Source: Brevinematales bacterium (GTDB lineage Bacteria; Spirochaetota; Brevinematia; DTOW01). From it: a DNA stretch of 64,000 bases. This document shows positions 37,146 to 46,969 of this stretch, piece by piece. Under the pieces are notes generated by a model, which had not been told where the DNA came from, did not search any database, and worked only from the letters and a program-made list of their open reading frames with translations. Every line of letters starts with the position of its first letter. Positions within the stretch are counted from its first letter, which is position 1. The translations under genes and the position numbers were made by a program. The stretch lies in the NCBI GenBank assembly GCA_026415355.1, contig JAOAHF010000002.1, positions 1 to 64,000 of the forward strand, read 5' to 3'.

Positions 37146-37159
37146 ATCTCCTGAGAGAT
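37146..37159 (-). terminator. Possible recN terminator
   Basis: On the minus strand ATCTC-TCAG-GAGAT is followed by TTTTATTT, a short stem with a U-tract between recN and the solute-binding-protein gene. A second inverted repeat TAAACTC/GAGTTTA (37159-37174) touches it. Confidence 0.45.
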
Positions 37160-37200
37160 AAACTCCAGAGTTTAATATTAACAAAAAGCACTTAAAAAAC

Positions 37201-38904
37201 CTACCTCAAACTTTTCGTAAGCAACTCCTCTGCATGTTTCAAACCTGTTTCAGTTTCGTTTCCAAACATCCTCGCTATTTCTCTCTTCCTTTCTTCAAAT
37301 GATGATAGTTTTTTAACTATAACTTTTGTTGTGTTACTTTCAAAGATTTTTTCAACCTTAAAATGTACATCCGACCTCGAAGCAACTTGCGGAAGATGAG
37401 TTATAACTATTATCTGTTGTTTTTTAGATATATCTTTTATAAGATCTCCTACAATATTAGCAGTATTCCCTCCGATACCTACATCTATCTCATCAAAAAC
37501 CATCATATCAACTTCAGATACATTTGCAAGTACACTCTTTATAGCAAGCATAATCCTTGATATCTCACCACCTGAAGCCACACTCCTCAAAGGCCTAACC
37601 TCCAATCCAGGATTAGTAGATATCATAAACTCGACTCTATCTATACCTTTCTCATTAACATCTACTCTTGTACCATTTATCTCTATCATACCGTCATCAG
37701 ATTTGTAATACTTAAAGTCCGTTCTGAAGACTGCTTTCTCCATACCAAGCAATCTTAATAAACCTTCAACTTTCTGATCAAGCTCTTTAGCTTTTCTGAT
37801 TCTCTTGGTTGACAATTCTATACACGCATTTTTTAGATCACCCAAGACTCTACTATACTCATCTTGGAGTTTTACTAAGTTTTCATCACCCAGCTCCAAA
37901 TCATTTATAGCTTTTTCACACTGTCTCATATATTCAATCAGTTCACTAACAGAATTTTTGTTGTATTTTCTCTTCAGCGTCCTAATAAGATCAAGTCTTC
38001 GATTTATATACTCTACTTCATCAGGAGTTATGTTTATCTTACTAATTAAGCGGTTAAGCTCATTAGAAACGCTTCTTATTTGAGATAACCCATCTTCAAG
38101 ATTCTTTACAAGATCTTCAAATGAAGGATTAATCCTAACACCAAACTTCAACTTTCCAATGGCTTTAGATATTGTAGATATAGATGAATACTCCGAATCT
38201 TCCAAAAACGACACTACCTCCTTTATTATCTCCAAAACTTGTTCATAGTTGCTTACATATTTAAACCTATCTTCAAGCTCAATATCCTCACCTTCTTTGA
38301 GATCTGCTCCTCTAAGTTCATCTACAGTATACCTAAGAAAATCCAACTTGTCTTTATTTTGAGATATTTTGTTCTGGAGATCCTTTATTTCTCTTCTGAG
38401 ATTTAGTGCTCTTTCATAAATATTTTTCAACTCTATGAGTTCATTATAAAATCCCCCAAACGCATCAAGATAGTCTATGTGAGTTTTTTGATTTAAAAGG
38501 CTTTGATGCTCATGTTGCCCATGAAAATCAACCAAAAAATCCGAAAGTTCAGAAAGTCTAGAAACAGTTTCAGTGTTACTGTTAATTGTTATCCTACTTC
38601 TACCACTAGAATCAAATTCTCTTTTTATTATTATCCTATCATCCTCTAAAACAAAGTCTAAACTAGTTATCTTTTCTTTAATTCTTTCATTATTTATCCT
38701 GAATACAGCTTCAACTACTACTCTATCTCTACCCGTTTTTATAATAGAAGGATTTGCTCTATCACCTAAACAAAACCCTAAAGCATCAACAATAATGGAC
38801 TTACCCACTCCACTTTCGCCTGTAAAAACGTTAAATCCCTCTCCAAACTCCAGTTCAAGGTCATCTATAATAGCATAGTTTCTTATCCTTATAAACTCGA
38901 GCAT
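37201..38904 (-). CDS. recN: DNA repair protein RecN
   Basis: RecN is an SMC-like ATPase acting at double-strand breaks. The 567-residue protein has the N-terminal Walker A GESGVGKSIIVDAL (near residue 33), a long coiled-coil middle (about 150-380), the ABC signature VASGGEISRIMLAIK, Walker B MVFDEIDVGIGG and the H-loop VITHLPQVASRSD. It stands alone and is divergent from clpC. An AT-only 12-bp palindrome lies just upstream, but no site shared clearly with the ruvB palindromes was found. Confidence 0.95.
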   Translation of the reverse strand: MLEFIRIRNYAIIDDLELEFGEGFNVFTGESGVGKSIIVDALGFCLGDRANPSIIKTGRDRVVVEAVFRINNERIKEKITSLDFVLEDDRIIIKREFDSSGRSRITINSNTETVSRLSELSDFLVDFHGQHEHQSLLNQKTHIDYLDAFGGFYNELIELKNIYERALNLRREIKDLQNKISQNKDKLDFLRYTVDELRGADLKEGEDIELEDRFKYVSNYEQVLEIIKEVVSFLEDSEYSSISTISKAIGKLKFGVRINPSFEDLVKNLEDGLSQIRSVSNELNRLISKINITPDEVEYINRRLDLIRTLKRKYNKNSVSELIEYMRQCEKAINDLELGDENLVKLQDEYSRVLGDLKNACIELSTKRIRKAKELDQKVEGLLRLLGMEKAVFRTDFKYYKSDDGMIEINGTRVDVNEKGIDRVEFMISTNPGLEVRPLRSVASGGEISRIMLAIKSVLANVSEVDMMVFDEIDVGIGGNTANIVGDLIKDISKKQQIIVITHLPQVASRSDVHFKVEKIFESNTTKVIVKKLSSFEERKREIARMFGNETETGLKHAEELLTKSLR

Positions 38905-39074
38905 ATATGTCTATTTTAAATTTAAACAAACAGTTATATCAAAATCTATACTTCTCACTTTTGTATACCGAGTTTTACTTAAGAAATTTTAAAACGACAC
39001 TTTACCGAAAATTATCATAATAATTTGATTTTAGTTTGATGTTTCTTTAAATTTTTTATACAGAGAGGATATGT

Positions 39075-41654
39075 ATGTTTCCTGAAGGACTTACACCTAA
39101 TAGCAAGAAGATTTTAAACATTCTAGCACAAGAAGTTGCTAAGAAACTAAGAAACGACAAGATAGAAGTAGAGCATATACTAATAGGAATAATAAACGAA
39201 AACGAAAATAGAGCAGTATCAGCACTGAGAGAACTAGGAGTAGACACAGAAAAACTAAAGTTTGACATAGAAAATGCTATAAGAAATCCTATGGGACCTA
39301 TAAACATGGGATCCTTACCTTTCAGTCAAAACGTTAAAAAGATACTAGATGTTGCTTTAGAAGAAGCAAAAAAACTAGGACACAACTATATAGGGCCAGA
39401 ACATATACTCATAGCAATCATGAGTGGATACAGCGGTATAGCATATATAGTACTCGAAAATAATGGCATAACAGTAGATGCACTAAGAAGAGTAGTTGCA
39501 AGAATTTCAAATGGCATAACATCATCAATGAGACAAGTCGAACAAAAGGAAAAAATAAAAAAGAAAGTAAGGACTCCATTACTCGATGAATTTGGAACGG
39601 ATCTTTGTAAATTGGCACTTGAAGGAAAGCTAGATCCGGTAATTGGTAGAGATAGAGAAATCGAAAGAGCAATACAAGTTTTAGTAAGAAGGAAGAAAAA
39701 CAATCCTGTATTAGCAGGGCTTCCAGGTGTCGGTAAAACATCCATAGTTGAAGGACTTGCTCAAAGGATAGTAAAAGGGCAAGTACCTGAATACCTAACA
39801 GAAAAGAGAATTATACAGCTAAACATACCAGCAATAGTCGCAGGAACTAAATACAGAGGGGAATTTGAAGACAGACTTAAGAACATAATAAACGAGATAA
39901 AGAGCGCAGGAGATGTAATCGTATTCATTGACGAAATTCATACAGTCATAGGAGCAGGAGCAGCAGAAGGAGCAATTGACGCAGCTAATATACTCAAACC
40001 CGAACTATCGAGAGGAGATATACAATTCATAGGAGCTACTACACTTGATGACTATAGAAAATACATAGAAAGAGATAAAGCACTCGAAAGAAGATTCCAA
40101 ATGATACTCGTTGAGGAACCATCAGTAGAAGTCACATTAGAAATATTGAAAGGTATAAAAAAGAAATATGAGGATTTTCACAAAGTTGTCTACGAAGATA
40201 ATGCAATAACACAAGCCGTATATCTATCAAAACAGTACATACAAGGAAGATACCTACCAGACAAAGCCATTGACTTGATCGATGAAGCAGGCGCAAAAGT
40301 AAGAATGAAATCGTTCTCAAAACCAAAAGAATTATCCGACTTGGAAGCAGAAATCGAAGAATTAGAAATGAAGAAAAAACAGTCAGTTACCAATCAAAAT
40401 TACGAAGAAGCAGCATTCTACAGAGATAAACTAAATGAACTAAGAAATGAATATGAGATAAAAAAACAAGAATGGATGGAAAGAACATCATCCCTAATAA
40501 TACCTGTTACAGTTGATGACATAAGAGAAACACTATCATCAATGACAGGAATACCTGTAAAGAAACTAGGTGGTATGGAGATAAACAAATTAGCAAACAT
40601 CGAAACCGAACTTAAGAAAAGAGTAATAGGACAAGATGAGGCAATAGAAGTCGTATCAAAAGCAATAAGAAGGGCAAGAATCGGACTTAAACCAAAAAAC
40701 AAACCTATAGGTTCATTTTTATTCTTGGGGCCAACAGGCGTAGGGAAAACTGAATTAGCTAAATCGCTAGCTGAGTTTTTGTTTGGTAGTGAGGATAACC
40801 TTATAAGACTTGATATGAGTGAATTCATGGAAAAATTCACAGTTTCGAGATTAGTTGGTGCACCACCAGGATACGTGGGATATCAAGAAGGTGGACAATT
40901 AACAGAAGCAGTAAGAAGAAAACCTTACTCAGTAATACTCTTTGATGAAATAGAAAAAGCACATCCCGATGTTTTCAATATACTATTACAGGTAATGGAT
41001 GATGGAAGGTTAACAGATAGCCTTAACAATATCGTCAATTTCTCAAATACTGTCATAATAATGACCTCAAATCTAGGAGTAAGAGATATAACAAACAAAG
41101 GATATCTAGGATTTGCAAAGTTATCACAAGAAAAAGCTATGGAATACGAAAATATGAAAGATAAATTACTCGACGACGTAAAAAAATACTTCAGCCCAGA
41201 ATTTATAAATAGACTTGATGAAATAGTTGTATTCAAACCACTATCCAAAGATATCGTTAAAGATATAGTAGCTAAGATGATCAATGAAATAAACAGAGAT
41301 CTAGAAATTAATAACATATCAATAACTATATCAGAAGAAGTCAAAGAATTCTTAGCAGAAAAAGGATTTGATCCTAAGATGGGAGCAAGACCATTAAGAA
41401 AAACAATCAGAAAGTATATCGAGGATGTAGTAGCACAAAAAATAATAGAAGAAGGAATCGATATATCCTCATTAGCAAAAGAAAACAAGAAAATACTTGT
41501 CGTATGCAATAGTATTTCAGAAGACAAGGTAAATCTGAAAATAGAAGTCGTCAAATTACAAGAAAAACAACAAGACCAAAAAAACAATAAATCAAAAAGA
41601 AAAGTAATTGACAACAAAAAACATCATATAGCAGATGTAAATATCAAAAACTGA
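39075..41654 (+). CDS. clpC: ATP-dependent Clp protease ATPase ClpC
   Basis: ClpC unfolds proteins for ClpP. The 859-residue protein has the Clp-N repeats (about 1-145), a first AAA+ module with Walker A GLPGVGKTS, a short middle domain containing a UVR-like segment (NYEEAAFYRDKLNELRNEYE, about 437-460), and a second AAA+ module with GPTGVGKTELAKSLAEFLFG and DEIEKAHPDVFN. The short middle region and UVR motif favour ClpC over ClpB. The basic C-terminal tail is poorly conserved. Neither ctsR nor mcsAB is adjacent. GAGAGGA precedes the ATG. Confidence 0.95.
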   Translation: MFPEGLTPNSKKILNILAQEVAKKLRNDKIEVEHILIGIINENENRAVSALRELGVDTEKLKFDIENAIRNPMGPINMGSLPFSQNVKKILDVALEEAKKLGHNYIGPEHILIAIMSGYSGIAYIVLENNGITVDALRRVVARISNGITSSMRQVEQKEKIKKKVRTPLLDEFGTDLCKLALEGKLDPVIGRDREIERAIQVLVRRKKNNPVLAGLPGVGKTSIVEGLAQRIVKGQVPEYLTEKRIIQLNIPAIVAGTKYRGEFEDRLKNIINEIKSAGDVIVFIDEIHTVIGAGAAEGAIDAANILKPELSRGDIQFIGATTLDDYRKYIERDKALERRFQMILVEEPSVEVTLEILKGIKKKYEDFHKVVYEDNAITQAVYLSKQYIQGRYLPDKAIDLIDEAGAKVRMKSFSKPKELSDLEAEIEELEMKKKQSVTNQNYEEAAFYRDKLNELRNEYEIKKQEWMERTSSLIIPVTVDDIRETLSSMTGIPVKKLGGMEINKLANIETELKKRVIGQDEAIEVVSKAIRRARIGLKPKNKPIGSFLFLGPTGVGKTELAKSLAEFLFGSEDNLIRLDMSEFMEKFTVSRLVGAPPGYVGYQEGGQLTEAVRRKPYSVILFDEIEKAHPDVFNILLQVMDDGRLTDSLNNIVNFSNTVIIMTSNLGVRDITNKGYLGFAKLSQEKAMEYENMKDKLLDDVKKYFSPEFINRLDEIVVFKPLSKDIVKDIVAKMINEINRDLEINNISITISEEVKEFLAEKGFDPKMGARPLRKTIRKYIEDVVAQKIIEEGIDISSLAKENKKILVVCNSISEDKVNLKIEVVKLQEKQQDQKNNKSKRKVIDNKKHHIADVNIKN

Positions 41655-41851
41655 AATCTACGCTGAAGAATGATTAGGTAAAACCAAAGTATTTTCAGTA
41701 TAGTTATTAGATATAAATTATATACCATACTAACCCATAAAAAGTAGAAGAATATCAGATTAGAATCTAATTATTGTCTGTTAGATAGTCAGAAATAAAA
41801 AGTTAACTTCTAAACCCGTACTTATTGTTAAATAAAATACTCAAAGAAACT

Positions 41852-43288
41852 TTAATCAAACAACCTTTCAATGAAATATGAAAATCTCAGTAACTCTTTA
41901 TCCTTAAATGGTTTTCCAATTATTTGCATACCTATAGGTAGCTTATTTCTATCATAGCCTACAGGTATCGATATAGCACAAGTACCAACAAGATTAACCG
42001 TAACAGTAAATATGTCCGAAAGATACATTTCTATAGGATTCGAAGTTTTTTCTCCTATTTTAAACGCCGTAGTTGGAGTTGTAGGAGATACTATAAAATC
42101 AACTTCTTTGAAAGCATTTGTAAAGTCTTCTTTAAGTAGTGTTCTAACTTTGAGAGCTTTTAGATAATATGCATCATAATATCCAGCAGATAAAACATAA
42201 TTACCCAACATTATTCTTCTCTTCACCTCTTTCCCAAAACCTTCAGTCTTCGTATTATAATAAACTTCTTTTAGAGATCTTGCTTCCGCCCTGTAACCAT
42301 ACCTTACACCATCAAATCTAGCTAGATTAGAACTTGCTTCAGCGGGAGCAACTATGTAGTAAGTAGGTATAGCATATTTACTCCTAGGCAACGAAATTTT
42401 CTTTACCTTAACACCCTTCCTTTCAAGAATAGATATTATATCCAGAATTCTACTTTTTATCTCTTCTTGAACATCATCCGTGAAATACTCTTCAGGAATA
42501 CCTACACTTATAGAATATGGATCTATTTTATCTTTAAGACCCTGAGAAAACGAAGTATCCTCAACTCTAACAGAAGTAGAATCCTTGGGATCATAACCGG
42601 CAATAACTTCAAGAAGTATAGCAGCATCTTCAACAGTTTTTGTTATAGGACCTATTTGATCTAAGGAAGAACCAAAAGCCACAAGTCCGTATCTAGAAAC
42701 AAGACCATAAGTTGGTTTTAATCCAACCGTACCACAAAATGCAGAAGGTTGTCTTATAGACCCACCAGTGTCAGACCCTAATGATGCTACAACCATATCA
42801 CTGGCAACACTAGCAGCAGACCCCCCAGAAGATCCTCCAGGTACTCTATCTCTATCGTGGGGATTTCTAACTATACCATAGTAAGAAGTTTCATTAGAAG
42901 ATCCCATAGCAAACTCATCCATGTTTAATTTGCCAATTATTACACCACATTCTTTTTTTATCTTCTCTACTACCGTCGCATCTTCAACTGAAACAAAACC
43001 CTCCAATATTTTAGACCCACATGTTGTAGGTAAATCTTTTACATTTATGTTGTCTTTTATACCTATAGGAACACCTAACAGCTTACCCTCAAGTTTATCT
43101 ATGTTTTGATCAATGTATTTAGCAAACTTTAAAGCATTTTCTTCATCGATTTTTATAAAAGCATTTATAGGTTTCTTAGAATTAAAATCTTCCTTTATTC
43201 TAGATATATAACTAGAAATAAGATCAAAAGCCGAAAACTTTTTATTTTTTATCCCTTCAATAACTTGTGAAATAGTTAAGTTTTTCAC
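41852..43288 (-). CDS. gatA: Glutamyl-tRNA(Gln)/aspartyl-tRNA(Asn) amidotransferase subunit A
   Basis: GatA releases ammonia from glutamine for tRNA-dependent amidation by GatCAB. The 478-residue amidase-signature protein shows the catalytic Ser-cisSer-Lys set in GVPIGIKDNINV (Lys) and GGSSGGSAASVASDMVVASLGSDTGGS (Ser pair). The length is usual. gatB and gatC are not adjacent; instead it overlaps the dksA-like gene by four bases and follows rpmA in a small translation-linked operon. This implies indirect Gln and/or Asn tRNA charging in the organism. Confidence 0.95.
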   Translation of the reverse strand: MKNLTISQVIEGIKNKKFSAFDLISSYISRIKEDFNSKKPINAFIKIDEENALKFAKYIDQNIDKLEGKLLGVPIGIKDNINVKDLPTTCGSKILEGFVSVEDATVVEKIKKECGVIIGKLNMDEFAMGSSNETSYYGIVRNPHDRDRVPGGSSGGSAASVASDMVVASLGSDTGGSIRQPSAFCGTVGLKPTYGLVSRYGLVAFGSSLDQIGPITKTVEDAAILLEVIAGYDPKDSTSVRVEDTSFSQGLKDKIDPYSISVGIPEEYFTDDVQEEIKSRILDIISILERKGVKVKKISLPRSKYAIPTYYIVAPAEASSNLARFDGVRYGYRAEARSLKEVYYNTKTEGFGKEVKRRIMLGNYVLSAGYYDAYYLKALKVRTLLKEDFTNAFKEVDFIVSPTTPTTAFKIGEKTSNPIEMYLSDIFTVTVNLVGTCAISIPVGYDRNKLPIGMQIIGKPFKDKELLRFSYFIERLFD

Positions 43289-43644
43289 CTAATTCTAGCC
43301 TCCTGCTTTTTTCTAGCACAATTTGAACAAATATCTGTATAAGGAATTGCCTCTAATCTCTCAATTTCTATATCAACACCACAACTCCTACACTTCCCAT
43401 ACGTTCCCTCATCAATTCTCTTAAGAGCATCATTTATCTTGTCTATTATTTCTCTTTGTATTCCTGATATACTAGCAAGAAGTTGAGACTCATAAAAATC
43501 ACTTGCCCTATCCACGATATCCCCTTCTGAATTATTAGTAAAGTATTTTATAGCCATTTCCTCACCGAAAATATCAGATAATATTTGAAGTTTCTCTTTT
43601 TTGAGTTTTTCTTTCATTTCTTCAAGTTTTTGCTTGGATAACAT
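43285..43644 (-). CDS. dksA: DksA/TraR-family zinc-finger regulator
   Basis: The 119-residue protein has an N-terminal coiled-coil (about 1-78) and a C4 zinc finger (C85, C88, C106, C109). The coiled-coil tip region carries acidic GDIVDRASDF, comparable to the DxxDxA tip with which DksA acts in the RNA polymerase secondary channel. It probably modulates transcription with ppGpp. It lies between rpmA (4-base gap) and gatA (4-base overlap), so synthesis is coupled to translation genes. Confidence 0.85.
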   Translation of the reverse strand: MLSKQKLEEMKEKLKKEKLQILSDIFGEEMAIKYFTNNSEGDIVDRASDFYESQLLASISGIQREIIDKINDALKRIDEGTYGKCRSCGVDIEIERLEAIPYTDICSNCARKKQEARIR

Positions 43645-43648
43645 AAAC

Positions 43649-43885
43649 TTATACCTCCACTACTTTAACATATTTCTTCCCTTTTCTCATATAAAATTTT
43701 ACTTTTCCATCTTTCAGAGCAAAAAGAGTAAAATCTCTACCCTGTCCTACATTTTCACCTGGATATATCTTGTTACCTACCTGTCTCACTATTATATTAC
43801 CCGCTCTTGCATACTCATTATCATACAACTTCACACCTAAACCTTTACCTCTACTCCTATCTTTTACATTAGGATCTTTAGCCAT
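43649..43885 (-). CDS. rpmA: 50S ribosomal protein L27, short N-terminus
   Basis: The 78-residue protein is L27 by its core: [51 protein letters not shown]. Only 15 residues precede LGVK, compared with 20 in E. coli, and the usual HKKxGGS stretch that reaches the peptidyl-transferase centre is missing: the start reads [21 protein letters not shown] seven bases upstream supports this ATG. rplU (L21) is absent; dksA and gatA follow. Confidence 0.92.
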   Translation of the reverse strand: MAKDPNVKDRSRGKGLGVKLYDNEYARAGNIIVRQVGNKIYPGENVGQGRDFTLFALKDGKVKFYMRKGKKYVKVVEV

Positions 43886-44046
43886 ATAAGCCCTCCAAAA
43901 ATTAATTCCTGTATTTTAAAAGATGAAAATCTAAACTTAAAACTTCAAAAAAGATCAAAATCTAGAATTTTGAAACCACAAAAAGCTAAAATACACTCCT
44001 ACAGTTATCAAAAAAATTCTCTCCCACCAAATCCAAACAGAATTCT

Positions 44047-44865
44047 CTATATATCATGGAAATTATTCCTATATTCATTTATAACCTCTAATAATTGATC
44101 TTTAGTATTCACAACAAAAGGACCATATTTTATTATTTTCTCACCTACTGATTTAGCACTAGCAAAAATAATAATTGATTCATCAATAGCTAAAATATCC
44201 ACAATACCTCTACTCAGAAAAGCAATATTTGAATGGGTTATACTTTCACTATTCAACTTTATTAAACCATCTGAAACTACGATAAAGGAAGTATGATGTT
44301 CTGGCACTACAAAACTTACCTTCTGGTTTTTACAAAGCTTTGCTAAAATGTATGTTGTAAGGTTCCTACTAAAATTCAAGTTTTTTTCATTTTTGTACTC
44401 TCCTGCAACTATATTTACAAGTACATCACCATCAACTACAACTTTATGTCTATACTTCTTATAGAAAGGTTCAGACATCTTCAAAGACGATAATACATTT
44501 ATCCACATTTGGAATCCCCAAAGCAACTTTTGCTTAGAAAACAAAGGCATCTCTGAGTGTATTATTCCCCTTCCTGTATTCATAAATTGTATATCACCTT
44601 CTTCCATTACTTCAACAGTACCTTTTGAGTCACTATGTCGCAATTTACCAGAAAGCATATAAGTCATAACCTCAAAACCTGCATGTGGATGCGGTGGAAA
44701 ACCTTTAGAATAACTTTCATAATCATCACTTTTGAACTCATCAAGAAGTAGAAAAGGATCAAAATAACTGTAAGTCTGTCCAATGTATCTCTTAACTTTA
44801 ACTCCAGCTCCTTCCTCCAACTCCATAGCTCCTAGCATGAATTCAATATCTGAATACTTTCTCAT
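44047..44865 (-). CDS. Pirin-family cupin protein
   Basis: The 272-residue bicupin matches pirins: FDPFLLLDEF, then the metal-binding FPPHPHAGFEVMTYMLSGKLRHSDSKG and GRGIIHSEMP. The His-His-His-Glu set of the N-terminal cupin is visible (H-x-H in PPHPH, RHSDS, HSEMP). Some family members are quercetin dioxygenases and others regulators, and the role here is unknown. It is divergent from the tusA-dsrE pair with a gap of about 125 bases. Confidence 0.88.
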   Translation of the reverse strand: MRKYSDIEFMLGAMELEEGAGVKVKRYIGQTYSYFDPFLLLDEFKSDDYESYSKGFPPHPHAGFEVMTYMLSGKLRHSDSKGTVEVMEEGDIQFMNTGRGIIHSEMPLFSKQKLLWGFQMWINVLSSLKMSEPFYKKYRHKVVVDGDVLVNIVAGEYKNEKNLNFSRNLTTYILAKLCKNQKVSFVVPEHHTSFIVVSDGLIKLNSESITHSNIAFLSRGIVDILAIDESIIIFASAKSVGEKIIKYGPFVVNTKDQLLEVINEYRNNFHDI

Positions 44866-44991
44866 GTTTAGTAATTTACAAAAAATATCACAAAATTCAA
44901 ATTTTCAAACTTTTTACAAAATAGATGTTTTCAAAATTTGACTTTCTTAAATTTTTATTATAAAATTATAATGTACTTTTTGAGGTTATCT

Positions 44992-45234
44992 ATGGATACA
45001 TCATATAAAGTCGACAAGGAACTAGATATAAGAGGTTTAGTATGTCCTTTTACATATATTAAGTCAAAGTTGTTTATTGAAAGTGAAGTGAAATCTGGGG
45101 AAATTGTTAGAATAATAACAGATCATGAACCTGCTTCTAGAGATGTACCTAGAAGTTTTGTAGAAGATGGTCATGAGCATTTAGCAACTGAAGCGCAAGG
45201 TAACTTATGGATTATGTATTTTAAGAAAAGATAG
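44992..45234 (+). CDS. TusA-like sulfur carrier protein
   Basis: From the ATG at 44992 (GAGG upstream) the protein is 80 residues, the normal size of TusA/SirA sulfur carriers; 18 hydrophobic codons before it are not family-like. The persulfide Cys is C18 in DIRGLVCPFTYIKSKL. The second Pro of the usual CPxP motif is Thr21. The remaining fold is kept (GEIVRIITDHEPASRDVPRSF). It is followed by a DsrE-like gene, forming a sulfur-relay pair. The partner acceptor is unknown. Confidence 0.85.
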   Translation: MDTSYKVDKELDIRGLVCPFTYIKSKLFIESEVKSGEIVRIITDHEPASRDVPRSFVEDGHEHLATEAQGNLWIMYFKKR

Positions 45235-45245
45235 GAGGATTGGGT

Positions 45246-45740
45246 ATGGAAGAAAAGAAAAAAGACTCTTTATCAATAGTAGTTTTTACTGACGATTACG
45301 ATAAAGCGATGGCATCTCTTGTTATGGCTACAGGTGCAAAAGCAACCGGCTGGGATGTAACACTTTATTTCACTTTTTGGGGTCTAAACCTAATAACAAA
45401 AAAGAAATTATCTGGAAAATATAAAAGGAATTTGATACAAAAACTGTTTGGCATAATAAATAAGCCTTCTGTTGATAAAGCAAAACTATCCAAGTTCAAC
45501 TTCGGTGGAATTGGTAAAGGAATGCTCGAAATCTTACTTAAACAGAAGAAAATACCTACCTTGAAAGAACTATTCGATTATGCAAACCAATTAGGAGTAA
45601 AAATCGTCGCTTGCTCTTTAGCAATGAACGTATTCGGACTCTCTAAAGATGATCTTGAGGATTTCGTAAAAGAAATCGTAGATGTCCCAGAGTACCTTAG
45701 AATCGCCAAAGAGTCTTCAGTAGCACATTTCATAGCATAA
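45246..45740 (+). CDS. DsrE/DsrF/DrsH-like sulfur-relay protein
   Basis: The 164-residue protein belongs to the DsrE2-like group: SIVVFTDDYDKAMASLVMATGAKATGWDVTLYFTFWGLNLI, then KLFDYANQLGVKIVACSLAMNVFGLSKDDL with the conserved Cys near residue 121. Such proteins pass sulfane sulfur with TusA. AGGAGG at 45233-45238 points to the ATG at 45246; an in-frame TTG two codons earlier is too close to it. The gene follows the tusA-like gene by 11 bases and is surely cotranscribed. Confidence 0.85.
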   Translation: MEEKKKDSLSIVVFTDDYDKAMASLVMATGAKATGWDVTLYFTFWGLNLITKKKLSGKYKRNLIQKLFGIINKPSVDKAKLSKFNFGGIGKGMLEILLKQKKIPTLKELFDYANQLGVKIVACSLAMNVFGLSKDDLEDFVKEIVDVPEYLRIAKESSVAHFIA

Positions 45741-45829
45741 CGCATTAAAAGCATAAAAGGATTTTGATATTGTTTAAGATGCAAATATAGTAACTAGAAA
45801 ATAACAACTCTCAAATACAAGGAAAATAT

Positions 45830-45849
45830 AACTTACAAGCTTGTAAGTT
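45830..45849 (-). terminator. 20-bp palindrome over the hemW stop, likely terminator
   Basis: AACTTACAAGCTTGTAAGTT is a perfect 20-bp palindrome containing the hemW stop codon (45833-45835). On the minus strand it is followed by ATATTTTCC, so it can act as an intrinsic terminator whose stem includes the last codons of hemW. Confidence 0.5.
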
Positions 45850-46969
45850 CCCTTACTATGTAGTTAGAAACTATCCATCCTTGAAGTGTGGGTATTATTT
45901 TACCTTCAAAAAGTTTAAGATAACCCAAGCTTTCGATCTCTCTAACTCTATTCAAAAACTTATTAAAACCATCTTCATCCAAAAACTTTTTGACATTATA
46001 AATATCAAAACCATCTTTTTTTCTAAAACCTAACATAACTAACTCTTGATATGCCTTATAATTATCAATTTCATCAACTTCATCAACCGGTAATAGTCCT
46101 TTGCTTAGTCTTGATATATATTCTTTTATACTCAAAGTATTCTTATATCTCCGGTTTTCTAAGAATCCTGATGCTCCCAAACCTATTCCAACATATTCAC
46201 ACCTATCCCAGTATATCATATTATGCCTAGACTCAAATCCTTTAACAGCGTAGTTTGATATTTCATAATGTTCAAATCCCTTTGAAGAGAGTAAATCATG
46301 AATTTTGAAAAAATCTTCAGCATCTTCTCTCAAAGAAACTATACCTTTCTTTACAAAATAGCTTAATGCTGTATATTCTTCAACAGTCAAACTATACGCA
46401 GAAACATGCTTAACCTCAAAATCCAGAATTTTCTCTAAAGTTCTTACTGTATCTTCAGACGTAGATGAAGGTATACCATATATTACATCACAACTAACAT
46501 TATCAAAGTATTTTCTCAATAACTCCAAAGCAACAGTATTAGTATAAGATGTATTCCTCCTTGAAAGTAACCTAAGAAGTCTATCATCCATACTTTGTAT
46601 TCCTAAACTTATCCTGTTTATAGGGCTACTTTTCAAAAATTCAACAAACTCACCATCTACATCTTCAGGATTAACTTCAATAGTAAATTCAACAATACTA
46701 TTTAAATCTACAAACTGAGAAAGTTTTCTTATAAGCAAATCAAGGTAATATCTCCCCAACAATGAAGGTGTTCCTCCACCTAGATAAACAGTTCTAACTC
46801 TTGATAAAAAACCTTCATACAATCTGAGTTCTTCAACAATAAACTTCACATAAACATCAAATAGATTAGTAACAATCTTGTTATTCATATCAATAACGGC
46901 AAAATCACAGTATATACATCTTTTCCTACAGAAAGGAATATGTATGTAAAGTCCTATCATGTCTCTCAT
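45833..46969 (-). CDS. hemW: HemW-like radical SAM protein
   Basis: The 378-residue protein opens with YIHIPFCRKRCIYCDFAV, the CxxxCxxC radical-SAM cluster site of the HemN/HemW group, followed by TVYLGGGTPSLL, RISLGIQSMDD and NVSCDVIYGIPSST. The N-terminus lacks the longer extension found in true HemN coproporphyrinogen dehydrogenases, and the first Cys lies near residue 13, so HemW (heme chaperone) is the better name. A C-terminal HemN-type domain follows. Either of the two close Met codons (residues 1 and 4) could be the start. It has no neighbouring heme genes. Confidence 0.88.
   Translation of the reverse strand: MRDMIGLYIHIPFCRKRCIYCDFAVIDMNNKIVTNLFDVYVKFIVEELRLYEGFLSRVRTVYLGGGTPSLLGRYYLDLLIRKLSQFVDLNSIVEFTIEVNPEDVDGEFVEFLKSSPINRISLGIQSMDDRLLRLLSRRNTSYTNTVALELLRKYFDNVSCDVIYGIPSSTSEDTVRTLEKILDFEVKHVSAYSLTVEEYTALSYFVKKGIVSLREDAEDFFKIHDLLSSKGFEHYEISNYAVKGFESRHNMIYWDRCEYVGIGLGASGFLENRRYKNTLSIKEYISRLSKGLLPVDEVDEIDNYKAYQELVMLGFRKKDGFDIYNVKKFLDEDGFNKFLNRVREIESLGYLKLFEGKIIPTLQGWIVSNYIVRELTSL

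Noticed and set aside
39386-41617. Several long antisense frames inside clpC (and similar ones in nrdJ, fliF, recN and mnmE)
   Set aside because: They are opposite strongly conserved genes, are low-complexity Ser/Ile/Phe-rich products and lack ribosome sites.
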